Counted from the stretch's first letter, positions 23,910 to 33,602 are shown. The stretch is DNA of 64,000 nucleotides from Desulfovibrio sp. JC022 (GCF_010470665.1 NZ_VOPZ01000005.1:216385-280384); one strand, 5' to 3'. Translations and numbers: made by a program. Notes: generated from the sequence alone by a model not told the origin.

Positions 23910-24281
23910 ATGATTGAAAATCAGATAGATATAACTCTGGAAAGCCTGGTAGGCGAAGTCTCCAAGATGAAGAGTGACGGACAGCGCATGGTCACCTTCT
24001 CCTGCACCGACATCGGTGACGGACAGGCTGATATCATCTACCACTTTGATAAAAACGAAGTACTCACCAACTTGCGCCTGACCGTGGACATGGATAAACC
24101 CGTGCCCTCCATCAGCGGCGTGTACTTCGCAGCACTGCTCATCGAAAACGAATTACAGGACCAGTTCGACATCAAGTTCGACGGCCTTGTGCTCGATTTC
24201 GGCCGCAAGCTGTACCTTGACGACGAAGTGACCATCATCCCCATGTGTAACAACACTAAGGCGATGAAACCTAAAAAATAA
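23910..24281 (+). CDS. echD: Ech hydrogenase subunit EchD (NuoC-like)
   Basis: A 123-aa soluble subunit without cofactor motifs, corresponding to part of NuoC. Assignment rests mainly on its position between echC and echE and on its length and hydrophilic character (DIIYHFDKNE, LVLDFGRKLYLDDE). It starts 20 bp after echC. Confidence 0.88.
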   Translation: MIENQIDITLESLVGEVSKMKSDGQRMVTFSCTDIGDGQADIIYHFDKNEVLTNLRLTVDMDKPVPSISGVYFAALLIENELQDQFDIKFDGLVLDFGRKLYLDDEVTIIPMCNNTKAMKPKK

Positions 24282-24329
24282 CTCGTCTTCCCGGATGAAC
24301 CCAAGACGAAAACAACTATAGGGTAAATT

Positions 24330-25406
24330 ATGGCACGTACCATCATACCTTTCGGTCCGCAGCATCCGGTTCTCCCGGAGCCGCTGCATGTGAAGCTTGT
24401 CGTGGAAGACGAGATCGTACTGGAGGCCATTCCCGCACTCGGATACGTTCACAGGGGTCTGGAAAAACTCGCTGAAATCCGCGATTACCACCAGATGATC
24501 CAGGTCGTTGAACGCGTCTGCGGTATCTGCTCCAACATCCACTCAATGTGCTATTGTCAAGGCATTGAGGAGATCATGGGAATTGAGGTTCCCAGAAGAG
24601 CCGAATACCTCCGCACCATATGGTCCGAACTTCACCGTATGCACAGCCACCTGCTCTGGCTGGGTCTCTTTGCCGATGCTTTCGGTTTTGAAGCCCTGTT
24701 CATGCAGTTCTGGCGCATCCGTGAACGCATCATGGACATCAACGAAGCAACCACAGGCAGCCGTGTAATCACATCTGTCAATATTGTGGGTGGTGTCCGT
24801 CAGGACCTGACTCCCGAGATGTGCTCCTGGATTCTTTCCGAAGTTGATACTGCGGTTAAAGAAATCAAAGAAATCCAGAACACCATTCTCAACGACTACA
24901 CAGTCTGTGCCCGTACCAAGGGTGTTGGCGTTCTTACCAAAGAACAGGCCTACGACCTCGGTGCAGCAGGCCCGACCCTGCGTGGTAGCGGCGTTGCTTC
25001 TGATATGCGCCTGCTCAAATACGCAGCATTTGATAAACTCGACTTCGAACCTATCGTCGAACAGGACGGAGACTGCTATGCTCGTTCCACCGTCCGTTTC
25101 CGCGAAACCCTGCAGTCCGCTGAGCTTGTAAAACAGGCCATTGCAGGACTCCCGCAAGGTGACCTTGCAGCTCCCTGCAAAGGTAACCCCGAAGGCGAAA
25201 TCATAACCCGCGTGGAACAGCCCCGCGGTGAATGCCTCTACTACATGAAAGGTAGCGGCAAGAAGTTCCTTGACAGGGTCCGCATCAGAACACCCACGTT
25301 CGCCAACGTACCGCCTCTCCTGGCGATGCTTCCGAACTGCGAACTGGCTGATGTTCCGGTTATCATTCTGTCAATCGACCCGTGCATCAGCTGCACGGAA
25401 CGCTAG
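24330..25406 (+). CDS. echE: Ech hydrogenase large catalytic subunit EchE (NuoD-like)
   Basis: A 358-aa subunit carrying the NiFe active site. The four nickel-binding cysteines are in ERVCGICSNIHS (N-terminal pair) and DPCISCTER at the very C-terminus. There is little or no C-terminal extension after the second pair, so proteolytic maturation may not be needed, as seen in other Ech enzymes. No maturation hyp gene is in this window. Confidence 0.96.
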   Translation: MARTIIPFGPQHPVLPEPLHVKLVVEDEIVLEAIPALGYVHRGLEKLAEIRDYHQMIQVVERVCGICSNIHSMCYCQGIEEIMGIEVPRRAEYLRTIWSELHRMHSHLLWLGLFADAFGFEALFMQFWRIRERIMDINEATTGSRVITSVNIVGGVRQDLTPEMCSWILSEVDTAVKEIKEIQNTILNDYTVCARTKGVGVLTKEQAYDLGAAGPTLRGSGVASDMRLLKYAAFDKLDFEPIVEQDGDCYARSTVRFRETLQSAELVKQAIAGLPQGDLAAPCKGNPEGEIITRVEQPRGECLYYMKGSGKKFLDRVRIRTPTFANVPPLLAMLPNCELADVPVIILSIDPCISCTER

Positions 25407-25417
25407 GAGGCCGAGAC

Positions 25418-25792
25418 ATGCTTAACATGACTCCCACTGTACTGAAGAACCTCCTTCAAAAAAGCTCCACTCGCATGTACCCCATCGAGAAACGCGAGCC
25501 TTTTGAACGCTACAGAGGTGAACTGTTCAATAACATTGACGAGTGCATTTTCTGCAAAAAATGCCAGATTAAATGCCCTTCACAGTGCATTACCGTCACC
25601 AAAGATAAAGAAAGCGGCACCGGAACATGGATCTGCGATCCTTTCGCATGTGTCTACTGCTCAATCTGCGTTGATGCCTGCCCGACACAGAGCCTGTACA
25701 TGAAACCTGTACACCGCGCCCCGTCCGCAGAACGCGACATGATGGAACAGACCGGTAAAATCAAGCTGCCCAAGAAAAAAGCCAAGAAGTAA
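25418..25792 (+). CDS. echF: Ech hydrogenase ferredoxin-like subunit EchF (NuoI-like)
   Basis: A 124-aa subunit with two [4Fe-4S] motifs, CIFCKKCQIKCPSQC and CVYCSICVDACPTQS, which carry electrons from soluble ferredoxin to EchC. The start at 25418 follows AGGAGG; an open frame begins earlier inside echE. The C-terminus is lysine-rich. A strong terminator follows, closing the six-gene operon. Confidence 0.95.
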   Translation: MLNMTPTVLKNLLQKSSTRMYPIEKREPFERYRGELFNNIDECIFCKKCQIKCPSQCITVTKDKESGTGTWICDPFACVYCSICVDACPTQSLYMKPVHRAPSAERDMMEQTGKIKLPKKKAKK

Positions 25793-25814
25793 TTCTAAGC
25801 TTAGTTCGAACTAT

Positions 25815-25850
25815 AAAAACCCCCGCGATTTTAGAATTGCGGGGGTTTTT
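25815..25850. terminator. Bidirectional terminator at end of ech operon
   Basis: AAAAACCCCCGC...GCGGGGGTTTTT around a 12-nt loop, serving echF and the convergent EAL gene. Confidence 0.93.
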
Positions 25851-25874
25851 GCTATTGTCTGCAAAAAAGACTGT

Positions 25875-27110
25875 TTATCGTGCCGGAAATTCCACGCACA
25901 ACAGATGAAAAGTCCTCGGTCCACTGAAAAAACGTATCGAAATAAGAATTGTTGATTCTTCATAAAACGGAGAATACATGGGTGGAGTCACAAAATTATC
26001 ATACCCAAGCAAAAGGTGCATAAAATAATCATGTAGCGAATGGTCGCTCCCTTTGGTCAATATTGCCCGGTGCTGCGCAGGATCGTCCTTCGAAACATCT
26101 CGGGCAAATCTCTGTGTTGCCTGCTCCCCATGCTCATCGAGCACAAAAACAGAAACCACGTCATCATACTTTTCCAGCACGCGTTTTAAAAGCACCCCAA
26201 ACTGTTCTTCAGACGCATTCGAAAAAAGACTGGCGATCTTATTAACATTGGATTTAATTTTCTGGAAATGCTCTTTCCGGGATTTGATCCGCTCAGAATG
26301 AAGTTTCTTGAATTTTGCATAAATACGCTCGACTGTTTCAAGAAAGCCAGCCACGGAATCTCCGTTTTCCGCACCAGCTCCAGGACTTTTGGTATAGAAA
26401 AAACCTTGGTGGCAGAAAATATTGGCCTGCAACAGATAGAGAACCTCATCTTCACTCTCCACACCCATTGCTATGGGCATACAGCCCACATGAGCACAAC
26501 TTTTTACAATATGCTCAATGTTGGCAACATTAAATGTCGGGTCAGACGGATCGCTCCAGACGGAACGCTGCAATTTGATATAATCCGGCTTTCCTTTCAG
26601 CAGAATAGCAAGCAACCCTGAATCATGTTCCACCTTATCAAAACAAATTTGAAACCCTTTGTTGCGGCAGAATTCAATAAATTTTAAGCCGTTTTCTTCA
26701 TTAAGACACTCTGAAGAAATTTCAACAACAATATTTCGAACCGGGACATCTACGTCACTTACAATATCAACAAAAAAATGCTTATCGCAGCAGGCCTTGC
26801 TCAGAGCCCTGGCATCAAGATTTATAAAAAGACAAAAATCAGATCGTTGTTTCAAAAATTTGCTGAATCTTTGCAATGCCTGCGAACAACAAATTTTGTC
26901 CAGTTCATACAATTGAGCAGGATCAACTTCACTATCAAAGAGATCAACAAGCGAAGAGTCCCCGCCTTCCTCCTTACCACGGGAAAAAGCCTCAAAACCA
27001 ACCACCTGCTTTGTATTTATCGCTACAACAGGCTGAAAAAGAGTTCGCACTTCATGTGAAGCTAGCAGTGACTCTAATTGTCGGGTATCTGGCACGGAAA
27101 GCTGTCTCAT
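25875..27110 (-). CDS. Degenerate EAL-domain protein with C-terminal sensor-like region
   Basis: A 411-aa cytoplasmic protein. Residues about 10-260 match the EAL c-di-GMP phosphodiesterase fold, but several catalytic positions are altered: EAL is EAF (FEAFSR), the DDFG motif reads FDKVEHD with the second Asp replaced by Lys, and the EGVE motif reads MGVE. The Asn (FINLDA), Glu (VEISSE) and Lys (YIKL) remain. It is likely to bind c-di-GMP or a partner rather than hydrolyse it. Residues about 270-411 form an unrecognised, possibly PAS-like domain. GC content seems lower than in neighbours. Confidence 0.85.
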   Translation of the reverse strand: MRQLSVPDTRQLESLLASHEVRTLFQPVVAINTKQVVGFEAFSRGKEEGGDSSLVDLFDSEVDPAQLYELDKICCSQALQRFSKFLKQRSDFCLFINLDARALSKACCDKHFFVDIVSDVDVPVRNIVVEISSECLNEENGLKFIEFCRNKGFQICFDKVEHDSGLLAILLKGKPDYIKLQRSVWSDPSDPTFNVANIEHIVKSCAHVGCMPIAMGVESEDEVLYLLQANIFCHQGFFYTKSPGAGAENGDSVAGFLETVERIYAKFKKLHSERIKSRKEHFQKIKSNVNKIASLFSNASEEQFGVLLKRVLEKYDDVVSVFVLDEHGEQATQRFARDVSKDDPAQHRAILTKGSDHSLHDYFMHLLLGYDNFVTPPMYSPFYEESTILISIRFFSGPRTFHLLCVEFPAR

Positions 27111-27235
27111 ATCTACCCCAAAAATTATTTCAGCTAATACGAAACTCCATTCTATGCGATTTACACCCTTATGTCTTTCAAAAGATCACTTATACGATTG
27201 CTTAACCATTTCAGGAAATATCATACACAACAACA

Positions 27236-28450
27236 TCACTCATGCCGCAAGGCATCAATGGGATTCATTCTGGCGGCGCGGCGAGCGGGAAAATAGCCGA
27301 ACACAATACCGACCAGTCCGGAAAAAGCAAAACTTATCAGGATAATGCGCATATCAATGACAAAAGGAATCTTCATGTAACTGGTAACGACCATGGGAAT
27401 AAGTAAGCCAAGGGATATCCCCAGTAAACCGCCGAACAGGGAAAGTACGACAGCTTCCACAAGAAACTGAATCAAAATATCGTTTTCCTGTGCGCCCACT
27501 GCCATACGGATGCCGATTTCACGGGTTCTTTCAGTTACGGAGACAAGCATGATATTCATGATTCCTATCCCCCCCACCAGCAGACTGATGGCGGCAATGG
27601 CACTGATAAAAGTTGTGAAGGTCCCGGTCTGTTTCTTTACCGTCTTGATAATTTCCTTCATATCCTCAATGGCAAAATTATTCCCGTGTCCGGGGGGAAC
27701 CGGACGCCGTTCAATCATGACCTGCTTAAGCTGCCGCTTGAGGGTGGTTGAATCCTGACCGGGACCGCAACCAACCAGAATCATATCGACATCCTTGGTT
27801 CCTGAAATCCTGCGCTGCAAAACCTTAAGCGGCACAAGGACTACATCATCCTGCTCCTTGCCGACCATGGAGCCACCCTTGGACTTAAGCACGCCGATCA
27901 CCTGATAGGCAAAACGGTCGATACGGATGGAAAAACCGATGGGGTTCATTCCCTTAAAAAGATTTTTACTGACCTTTTCTCCAATAATGCAGACGGATTT
28001 CCCCACCCTTTCCTCACTGGAACTAAAAATCCTGCCGGATTTAATCTTCCAATTTCTGATGGAAAAATAGCTGCTTTCAGTCCCGGTTACCGAAGTCCGG
28101 CAATTATTACTCCCGAAAACCGCCACTGCCCCGGATTCAGCAACAGGCGCAACCCCGCCACAATCAGGAAACTCCCGCTTAATGGCCTCTACATCGGAAT
28201 TTTTGAATGGAATAAGATTCGATGTTTCCCCGGCGAATCCGACCCCGTTTTCCTCATCAGGATAAATCATGATCATTTTGCTGCCGAGGCTGGAAATTTC
28301 ACTGGTCAATTTCCGGCTGGCCCCCTGCCCGATAACCACAACGGCAATTACCGACCCCACGCCGATGACAATACCAAGCACAGTCAGGCAGGAACGGAGT
28401 TTGTTACGCCGCAGGGTCCGGAAAGAGAGCAGCACAGCTTGTAGAAACAT
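27236..28450 (-). CDS. MacB-like ABC transporter permease
   Basis: A 404-aa permease; start at 28450 lies in the TGATG stop-start overlap with the ATPase gene. An N-terminal helix (LRRNKLRSCLTVLGIVIGVGSVIAVV) precedes a large periplasmic MacB-PCD domain and three C-terminal helices ending ARRAARMNPIDALRHE, the standard FtsX/MacB ending. In E. coli MacB ATPase and permease are fused; here they are separate. The system probably exports a peptide, lipid or macrolide-like compound with the adaptor gene upstream. Confidence 0.92.
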   Translation of the reverse strand: MFLQAVLLSFRTLRRNKLRSCLTVLGIVIGVGSVIAVVVIGQGASRKLTSEISSLGSKMIMIYPDEENGVGFAGETSNLIPFKNSDVEAIKREFPDCGGVAPVAESGAVAVFGSNNCRTSVTGTESSYFSIRNWKIKSGRIFSSSEERVGKSVCIIGEKVSKNLFKGMNPIGFSIRIDRFAYQVIGVLKSKGGSMVGKEQDDVVLVPLKVLQRRISGTKDVDMILVGCGPGQDSTTLKRQLKQVMIERRPVPPGHGNNFAIEDMKEIIKTVKKQTGTFTTFISAIAAISLLVGGIGIMNIMLVSVTERTREIGIRMAVGAQENDILIQFLVEAVVLSLFGGLLGISLGLLIPMVVTSYMKIPFVIDMRIILISFAFSGLVGIVFGYFPARRAARMNPIDALRHE

Positions 28451-29124
28451 CAGTGACCTTCCTTGATTATCTTGCCGTCCCGGAATTCTATGGTCCGGGA
28501 TGCCCAAAGAGCCATCTCCGGTTCATGGGTAACCATGACCACGGTTATGCCGTGCTCAGCCTGCAATGAAGTCAGCAATTGCATGATCTCGGTACTGCGC
28601 GCAGAGTCAAGGTTACCAGTAGGTTCGTCAGCGAGAAGCAGAAATGGATTACAGACGATGGCACGGGCAATAGCCACCCGCTGCTGCTGACCGCCGGACA
28701 TTTCCGTGGTGGTATGCATGGCCCGGTCAGCAAGGCCGACTTTATCCAGAGCGTTATAAGCCATCCTGCGCCGTTCCTTCTTGGCAAGGCCCCGGTACAC
28801 AAGAGGTAATTCAACATTTTCAAGGGCGGTTGTCCGGCTGAGCAGATTGAAGCCCTGAAAGACGAACCCGAGATATCTCCTGCGCAACCGGGCTTTCTGA
28901 CTTCTATCCAGCGAGGTAACATCAAGCCCCTCAAAGAGATAACTGCCGGAGGAGGGGGCATCCAGACAACCGAGAATATTCATTGTTGTGGACTTACCTG
29001 AACCGGAACTGCCCATGACCGCCACGAATTCACCATTCTCAATGGTCATGTCTATGCCGTCCAAAGCCCGAACTTCAGCTCCACCGGTATTGTAGACACG
29101 GGTTATATTTTTAAGCTCAATCAT
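28450..29124 (-). CDS. MacB/LolD-type ABC transporter ATPase
   Basis: A 224-aa ATPase. Walker A is GSSGSGKS, the ABC signature MSGGQQQRVAIARAI, Walker B LLLADEPTGNLDS and the switch His VTHEP. It is translationally coupled to the permease and 11 bp downstream of the adaptor gene. Confidence 0.95.
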   Translation of the reverse strand: MIELKNITRVYNTGGAEVRALDGIDMTIENGEFVAVMGSSGSGKSTTMNILGCLDAPSSGSYLFEGLDVTSLDRSQKARLRRRYLGFVFQGFNLLSRTTALENVELPLVYRGLAKKERRRMAYNALDKVGLADRAMHTTTEMSGGQQQRVAIARAIVCNPFLLLADEPTGNLDSARSTEIMQLLTSLQAEHGITVVMVTHEPEMALWASRTIEFRDGKIIKEGH

Positions 29125-29135
29125 TTCCTGCCCGC

Positions 29136-30365
29136 CTATTCAAATGTGAATGCCATGCTGTTCTCAGCAACTTTTTCCACACGGGATAGAATGATCTCAT
29201 CTCCTGTGGAGAGCTGTCCTTCAACAATCGCGGTGAACCGACCATTGGTACTGCCTTTGCGTACAGCCATCTTATGCGGAGCACCGTCCCTGAGAACCCA
29301 GATAAGGGCATTTTCTGAGGAAGGAGTGTATCGAGGATTCTCAGGAACGATATCCGCAGGAGAAAAACGTAACGCACCGTTGGGAATGATTAATTTGTTC
29401 CGAACCTGTTCAATTTCAATCTTTGCAGCAGCGGTCATTCCCGGACGCAAGAGCAGATCTCCGTTGTTCACAGAAAAAATACCCACGTAAGTTACTACAC
29501 CCTGAACCCGCTGCGGAGCATAACGCAGCTTGATAAGCTTGGCAGGAAACTTTTTCCCGGCATAGGCATCAACTGTAAATACGGCTGTTTGCCCGGCTCT
29601 GATCTTGCCCACGTCGGCCTCATCTATATTGAGCTCAAGACGCATATCCTTGAGGCTGGTCGCCAGCGTATAGAGTTGCGGGGTATTCATGCCTGACGAA
29701 ACGGCCTGCCCGGCCTCCACATGGCGGGTCAGCACAAGGCCGTCAATGGGCGAAGTAATGGAGGCTTTTTTCAAATTAGCGGCGGCTTCATTAAGGTTGG
29801 CTTCCGCCCGGCGGACCATGGCTTTGGCTTCTGCCAGATGAGCGTCAGCCATATCGCGGGCGGTCACAGCACTATCAAACTTTTTCTGGGAGACCGCATT
29901 TTTATTACGCAGCTTGCCCATGCGCAGGCATTCATTCTTTTTATCTTTCAGATCGACCTGAGATTTACGAACATTTGCGCGGGAAGATTCAAGAGCAGCG
30001 CGAAGCTGATTCACGCGGGCCTGCAACTCATCAGTACGCATGCGAGCCAGCAGTTCACCCTTAACAACTTTATCGTTGTAGTCTTTGTAAATTTTATCAA
30101 TTGTCCCTGAAATTTCACAACCCACGATAACTTTATTGCGCGGCTGCAAGGTCCCGCTGGCAGCAACATCAACAGTGAAATTGCCGAACCGCGCAACAGC
30201 GGTCTTATATTCGACCACATCCTCACTGCCATCAAGAAAAGTCACAAAAACTCCCCCTGCAAGCACCAACAATCCCAAAAGAATGAACAATCTTTTCCAT
30301 CGTCCTTTCTTGTTTTCTGTAAGGGAAGCTACATCAATTTCTCTTTTTTCAGGATGATCAGACAT
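29136..30365 (-). CDS. MacA-like periplasmic adaptor (HlyD/RND membrane fusion protein)
   Basis: A 409-aa protein starting at 30365 with AAGGAAT upstream. One N-terminal helix (about residues 24-43) anchors it. A biotinyl-lipoyl-like domain (GTLQPRNKVIVGCEISGTI), a long alpha-helical hairpin (about 105-205) and beta-barrel domains follow, as in MacA. It should bridge the ABC pair to an outer membrane TolC-like channel, which is not encoded here. Confidence 0.92.
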   Translation of the reverse strand: MSDHPEKREIDVASLTENKKGRWKRLFILLGLLVLAGGVFVTFLDGSEDVVEYKTAVARFGNFTVDVAASGTLQPRNKVIVGCEISGTIDKIYKDYNDKVVKGELLARMRTDELQARVNQLRAALESSRANVRKSQVDLKDKKNECLRMGKLRNKNAVSQKKFDSAVTARDMADAHLAEAKAMVRRAEANLNEAAANLKKASITSPIDGLVLTRHVEAGQAVSSGMNTPQLYTLATSLKDMRLELNIDEADVGKIRAGQTAVFTVDAYAGKKFPAKLIKLRYAPQRVQGVVTYVGIFSVNNGDLLLRPGMTAAAKIEIEQVRNKLIIPNGALRFSPADIVPENPRYTPSSENALIWVLRDGAPHKMAVRKGSTNGRFTAIVEGQLSTGDEIILSRVEKVAENSMAFTFE

Positions 30366-30397
30366 ATATATTCCTTCCCGAAACCCGGGAATAAAAT

Positions 30398-30425
30398 GGC
30401 AGAACCGGGGGAGGCCGGTTCTGCC
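30398..30425 (-). terminator. Strong hairpin upstream of the MacA-like gene
   Basis: GGCAGAACCGG pairs with CCGGTTCTGCC. On the minus strand it is followed by ATTTTATT, a weak T-run, so it may be a leaky terminator between the XRE regulator and the exporter operon. Confidence 0.55.
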
Positions 30426-30468
30426 GCAGGACGAGCCAACCATAACCCGGCCCGAATAAGGGGAGTCC

Positions 30469-30693
30469 TTAAATATTTACGTTTCCTTCTTCATCCCGGA
30501 ACTCAAGAATATCACCGGGCTGACACTCCAAAAACTTGCAGATAGCATCAAGAGTGCTGAACCTGATAGCCTTGGCCTTCCCGGTCTTGAGCACGGACAA
30601 ATTCTGAGGAGTAATCCCTACAGCCTCAGCCAGATCTTTAGATGAGACCTTCCGCTTTGCCAACATTACGTCGAGGTTAATAAGTATCGCCAT
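30469..30693 (-). CDS. Small XRE-family regulator (YozG type)
   Basis: A 74-aa helix-turn-helix protein (SSKDLAEAVGITPQNLSVLKTGKAKAIRFSTL contains the HTH, ending EFRDEEGNV). The ATG follows AAGGGG. Members of this small family are regularly encoded beside DUF2975 membrane proteins, as here (9 bp apart). It may control its own two-gene unit and possibly the MacAB-like genes downstream. Confidence 0.9.
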   Translation of the reverse strand: MAILINLDVMLAKRKVSSKDLAEAVGITPQNLSVLKTGKAKAIRFSTLDAICKFLECQPGDILEFRDEEGNVNI

Positions 30694-30702
30694 ATCAACC
30701 CC

Positions 30703-31242
30703 TTAAATTGTAAGTTCCGCTTCGTCCTGAAGCTTGCGTCCTTCATCCATAACCCACGAAATAGCCAGAATCACGCAAGCCACCACAATGTTTCCTATAT
30801 TGGCATCATCAAAAGTAACTGAAATCAACCGCTCCCCTACGGCATTATTCATGGTCGCAATGTACGAAACAGCAGTCTCAGTAACCGGGAACACAATCTC
30901 ACCAATCAACAAGGCCCAAGCAGCTCTCCTGTAGCAGGCAGAGTTATCCGCAGTGAAGATCAACCCCTGCGAGTATAGCTCAAAAAGTCTGGCCAATTGC
31001 CAGCAGCAATACATTCCAAGGCCAGCGTAAGGAGCTGAGACCAACAGGCCCAGAGCTTTCTGGGTGTCAGTCAGGGGACCTAAATATTCAGGATCGAAGC
31101 TCAGCAAAAATTCTGAAACAAAATATGCTTCCGGATCGCCGTCGAACAGAATCCATCCTCCAAATTCAAAAGCAGGAATTGCCAGCAGCATCAGCAAAAA
31201 GGCGTATTTCAAAAAAATGCTCATTCTCTTAATCTTGTCCAT
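30703..31242 (-). CDS. DUF2975 four-helix membrane protein
   Basis: A 179-aa protein with four hydrophobic segments (about residues 10-32, 60-80, 105-130, 145-165), consistent with DUF2975. The ATG follows GGAGAGACAA. Pairing with the XRE gene downstream supports the assignment. Function is unknown in the family. Confidence 0.82.
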   Translation of the reverse strand: MDKIKRMSIFLKYAFLLMLLAIPAFEFGGWILFDGDPEAYFVSEFLLSFDPEYLGPLTDTQKALGLLVSAPYAGLGMYCCWQLARLFELYSQGLIFTADNSACYRRAAWALLIGEIVFPVTETAVSYIATMNNAVGERLISVTFDDANIGNIVVACVILAISWVMDEGRKLQDEAELTI

Positions 31243-31360
31243 TTGTCTCTCCGTGCAAAAGTCTTAACCCGTTTTCTGATTCACGACTTACGGCAATGAA
31301 TTATCGTTTGTCAATAACTTTTCATCTCAAAACATGAACACAAGTTTTCATAAGGCACAA

Positions 31361-31390
31361 AAAAAGACAGCTGAACCAAGTTCAACTGTC
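31361..31390 (-). terminator. Terminator of TRAP-pseudouridine synthase operon
   Basis: Stem GACAGTTGAAC/GTTCAGCTGTC on the minus strand with a T-run (complement of the A-run at 31359-31365), 41 bp after the pseudouridine synthase stop. Confidence 0.85.
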
Positions 31391-31430
31391 TCAATTTACA
31401 AAAATATTTTCCTGATTTTCTTAAACGCGA

Positions 31431-32297
31431 TCAGCTAAAAAAATGATCTAAAATGTCAGGTTGTCTTTGCCAGTCCGCGGGACAGGAAGCCGTAAACCAG
31501 GGAGTTTCAATGCGCAAACAATGGAGTTTCATTTTCCCTTTTCTACCACCGTACTTAGCATCCCCTACTATCGGAAAACCGCGCGAGGAAAGCTGCACCC
31601 TGATCTGATGGGTACGGCCTGTATGAAGCCTTACGATAAGCAACGATGTTTTCTCGCTCACCTTTACAGGACAAACAGAACTGACGGCCTCTTTACCCGT
31701 GCCGACCACAACTTTTTCCTGCCCTTTGGGACCGCGCTTTTCCATTTTGTCACGCAGCTCGGTCCAGCCTTCTTGATCCCAGCCACCTTGCACCTGCGCG
31801 AGGTAATATTTCCCACCTTCACCGTGTTCTGCGAAAAAACCGGACAGAGTCTTCTGCCCCTGATGGGATTTCCCAGCCAGAATAACGCCGGAAGTATCAC
31901 GGTCCAGCCGATGGGCCGGGGCAGGCTTATAAGGAGCATCCGCAAACATGGAAAGAAGGCGGTCAGCAACCGAATCATCATACCCGGTTCCACCCTGCGT
32001 AGGCAGTCCTGCTGGCTTGCACACGGCCAGATAATTCTCATCCTCGTAAATGATGGAAAGTGCGGGGAGCTTTTTCTGCTGCGCTTCATCCGCCTTATAT
32101 GGTGGGATACGCACGATCTGACCTTCACGCACCAGATCGAAAGGTTTGCAGCGGCCTTTATCCACCCGCACATTACCTTTGCGAATCCAACGCATAATGG
32201 CCGAACGCGGCACGTCGCTGCCCACCCGTCTCTCAAGAAAACGGACCAGCTTCTGACCTGCTTCAGCTTTAGTAACTTTTACAAATTCTGCGGACAT
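31431..32297 (-). CDS. RluC/RluD-family RNA pseudouridine synthase
   Basis: A 288-aa enzyme. An N-terminal S4 RNA-binding domain (about residues 15-75) is followed by the catalytic domain with HRLDRDTSG, whose Asp is catalytic, and the late GRTHQIRVQL motif. It modifies uridines in rRNA. Its start shares a base with the dctM stop (TAATG), so it is translated with the TRAP operon, an unusual partnership with no evident functional link. Confidence 0.93.
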   Translation of the reverse strand: MSAEFVKVTKAEAGQKLVRFLERRVGSDVPRSAIMRWIRKGNVRVDKGRCKPFDLVREGQIVRIPPYKADEAQQKKLPALSIIYEDENYLAVCKPAGLPTQGGTGYDDSVADRLLSMFADAPYKPAPAHRLDRDTSGVILAGKSHQGQKTLSGFFAEHGEGGKYYLAQVQGGWDQEGWTELRDKMEKRGPKGQEKVVVGTGKEAVSSVCPVKVSEKTSLLIVRLHTGRTHQIRVQLSSRGFPIVGDAKYGGRKGKMKLHCLRIETPWFTASCPADWQRQPDILDHFFS

Positions 32298-33598
32298 TAA
32301 AGTAAACTAGGCAAAAAAGTAACAGTTGCCGGAAAGGCGAGCATCAGCGCGACCAGTGCAACGTAGGCGATCAAGAAATAACTCACGCCCAGAAAAACCC
32401 GATCAATGGACACATCCTCAGCCATGGAAGCAACGATAAACGTAGTTACCCCCACTGGCGGGGTGATGGCCCCCAGAGTGGTCACAATGGTAATCAAAAC
32501 ACCGAACCAGACCGGATCGTAACCCATGGCACTGACAATGGGGAAAAAGATGGGGATGGTTATCAGCAGCAGAGCCAACGCATCCATTACCATGCCGCCG
32601 ATGACGTAGATCACACAGATAAGCAGAATGATAACCGTAGGCGGAATCGGCAATGCTGCCACGAAATTAGCGGCCTCAAACGGGATACGGGTAACAGCCA
32701 GAAAACGCCCGAAGATCACAGCCCCAAGCATTACCGTCATGATCATGCAGGAAACTTTTAGGGTATCGCTGACAGCGGCAGTAAATCGTTTAAAAGTCAT
32801 CTCGCGGGAAACAATGCTGATCAAAAGAGCAAATGCCGCCCCTGCGGCTCCAGCCTCGGTAGGAGTAAACCAACCTGCAAAAAGCCCGCCCATGACCAGC
32901 ACAAAAAGGATAATCATCTCAATTGAACCGGGCAGAGAGGCCAGCTTTTCCTTGAAGGAAACTTCCGGACCCGCCGGCCCCCAATCCGGGTGGGCAACAC
33001 ACATCATGTATACGGTGAACAGAAAAAGAGCGCAAAGCAGAATTCCGGGAATTACCCCGCCCAGAAACAATCTACTGATGGATTCCCCGGTCTGAAGGCC
33101 GATGATGATCAGCACTACACTGGGAGGAATGACCACACCAAGAGTCGCCCCGGCAGCCACAGAGCCGGTGGAAAGAATGGGATTGTACTTGAATTTCTTC
33201 ATTTCCGGCAGAGCCACGGTGGACATGGTGGCGGCGGTGGCGGTGTTGGACCCGCAGATAGCTGCAAACCCGGCACAGGCCATGACCGTTGCCATGGCAA
33301 TTCCGCCTCGAATATGCCCCATCCATGCATAGGCGGACTTGTAAAGCCGCTCATTGACCCCGGAATAAAAACAGATCTGGCCCATGAGAATAAACAGGGG
33401 GATGACTGTCAGCCCGTAAGATGAAAAAACATTCCAGATTTCAGTCCCCAGCATTCCGTAAGCGGCTTTGAGATTCAAAACCTTGGCAAAGCCGATAAAC
33501 CCGATAATGCCCATGGCAAAGCCCACGGGTACACGCAGCACAAGAATAACCAGCAGCAGACAGAGAACGCCTACAATTCCAATAGTAATCGGTTCCAT
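32297..33598 (-). CDS. dctM: TRAP transporter large membrane subunit (DctM type), second system
   Basis: A 433-aa polytopic protein; start at 33598, giving MEPITIGIVGVLC. Family motifs: PLFILMGQICFYSGVNERLY, SNTATAATMSTVALPEMKKF and GVVIPPSVVLIIIGLQTG, later GGMVMDALALLLITIPIF. It forms the transport channel with the DctQ gene 4 bp upstream. The substrate is unknown. Confidence 0.93.
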   Translation of the reverse strand: MEPITIGIVGVLCLLLVILVLRVPVGFAMGIIGFIGFAKVLNLKAAYGMLGTEIWNVFSSYGLTVIPLFILMGQICFYSGVNERLYKSAYAWMGHIRGGIAMATVMACAGFAAICGSNTATAATMSTVALPEMKKFKYNPILSTGSVAAGATLGVVIPPSVVLIIIGLQTGESISRLFLGGVIPGILLCALFLFTVYMMCVAHPDWGPAGPEVSFKEKLASLPGSIEMIILFVLVMGGLFAGWFTPTEAGAAGAAFALLISIVSREMTFKRFTAAVSDTLKVSCMIMTVMLGAVIFGRFLAVTRIPFEAANFVAALPIPPTVIILLICVIYVIGGMVMDALALLLITIPIFFPIVSAMGYDPVWFGVLITIVTTLGAITPPVGVTTFIVASMAEDVSIDRVFLGVSYFLIAYVALVALMLAFPATVTFLPSLL

Positions 33599-33602
33599 AA
33601 TA

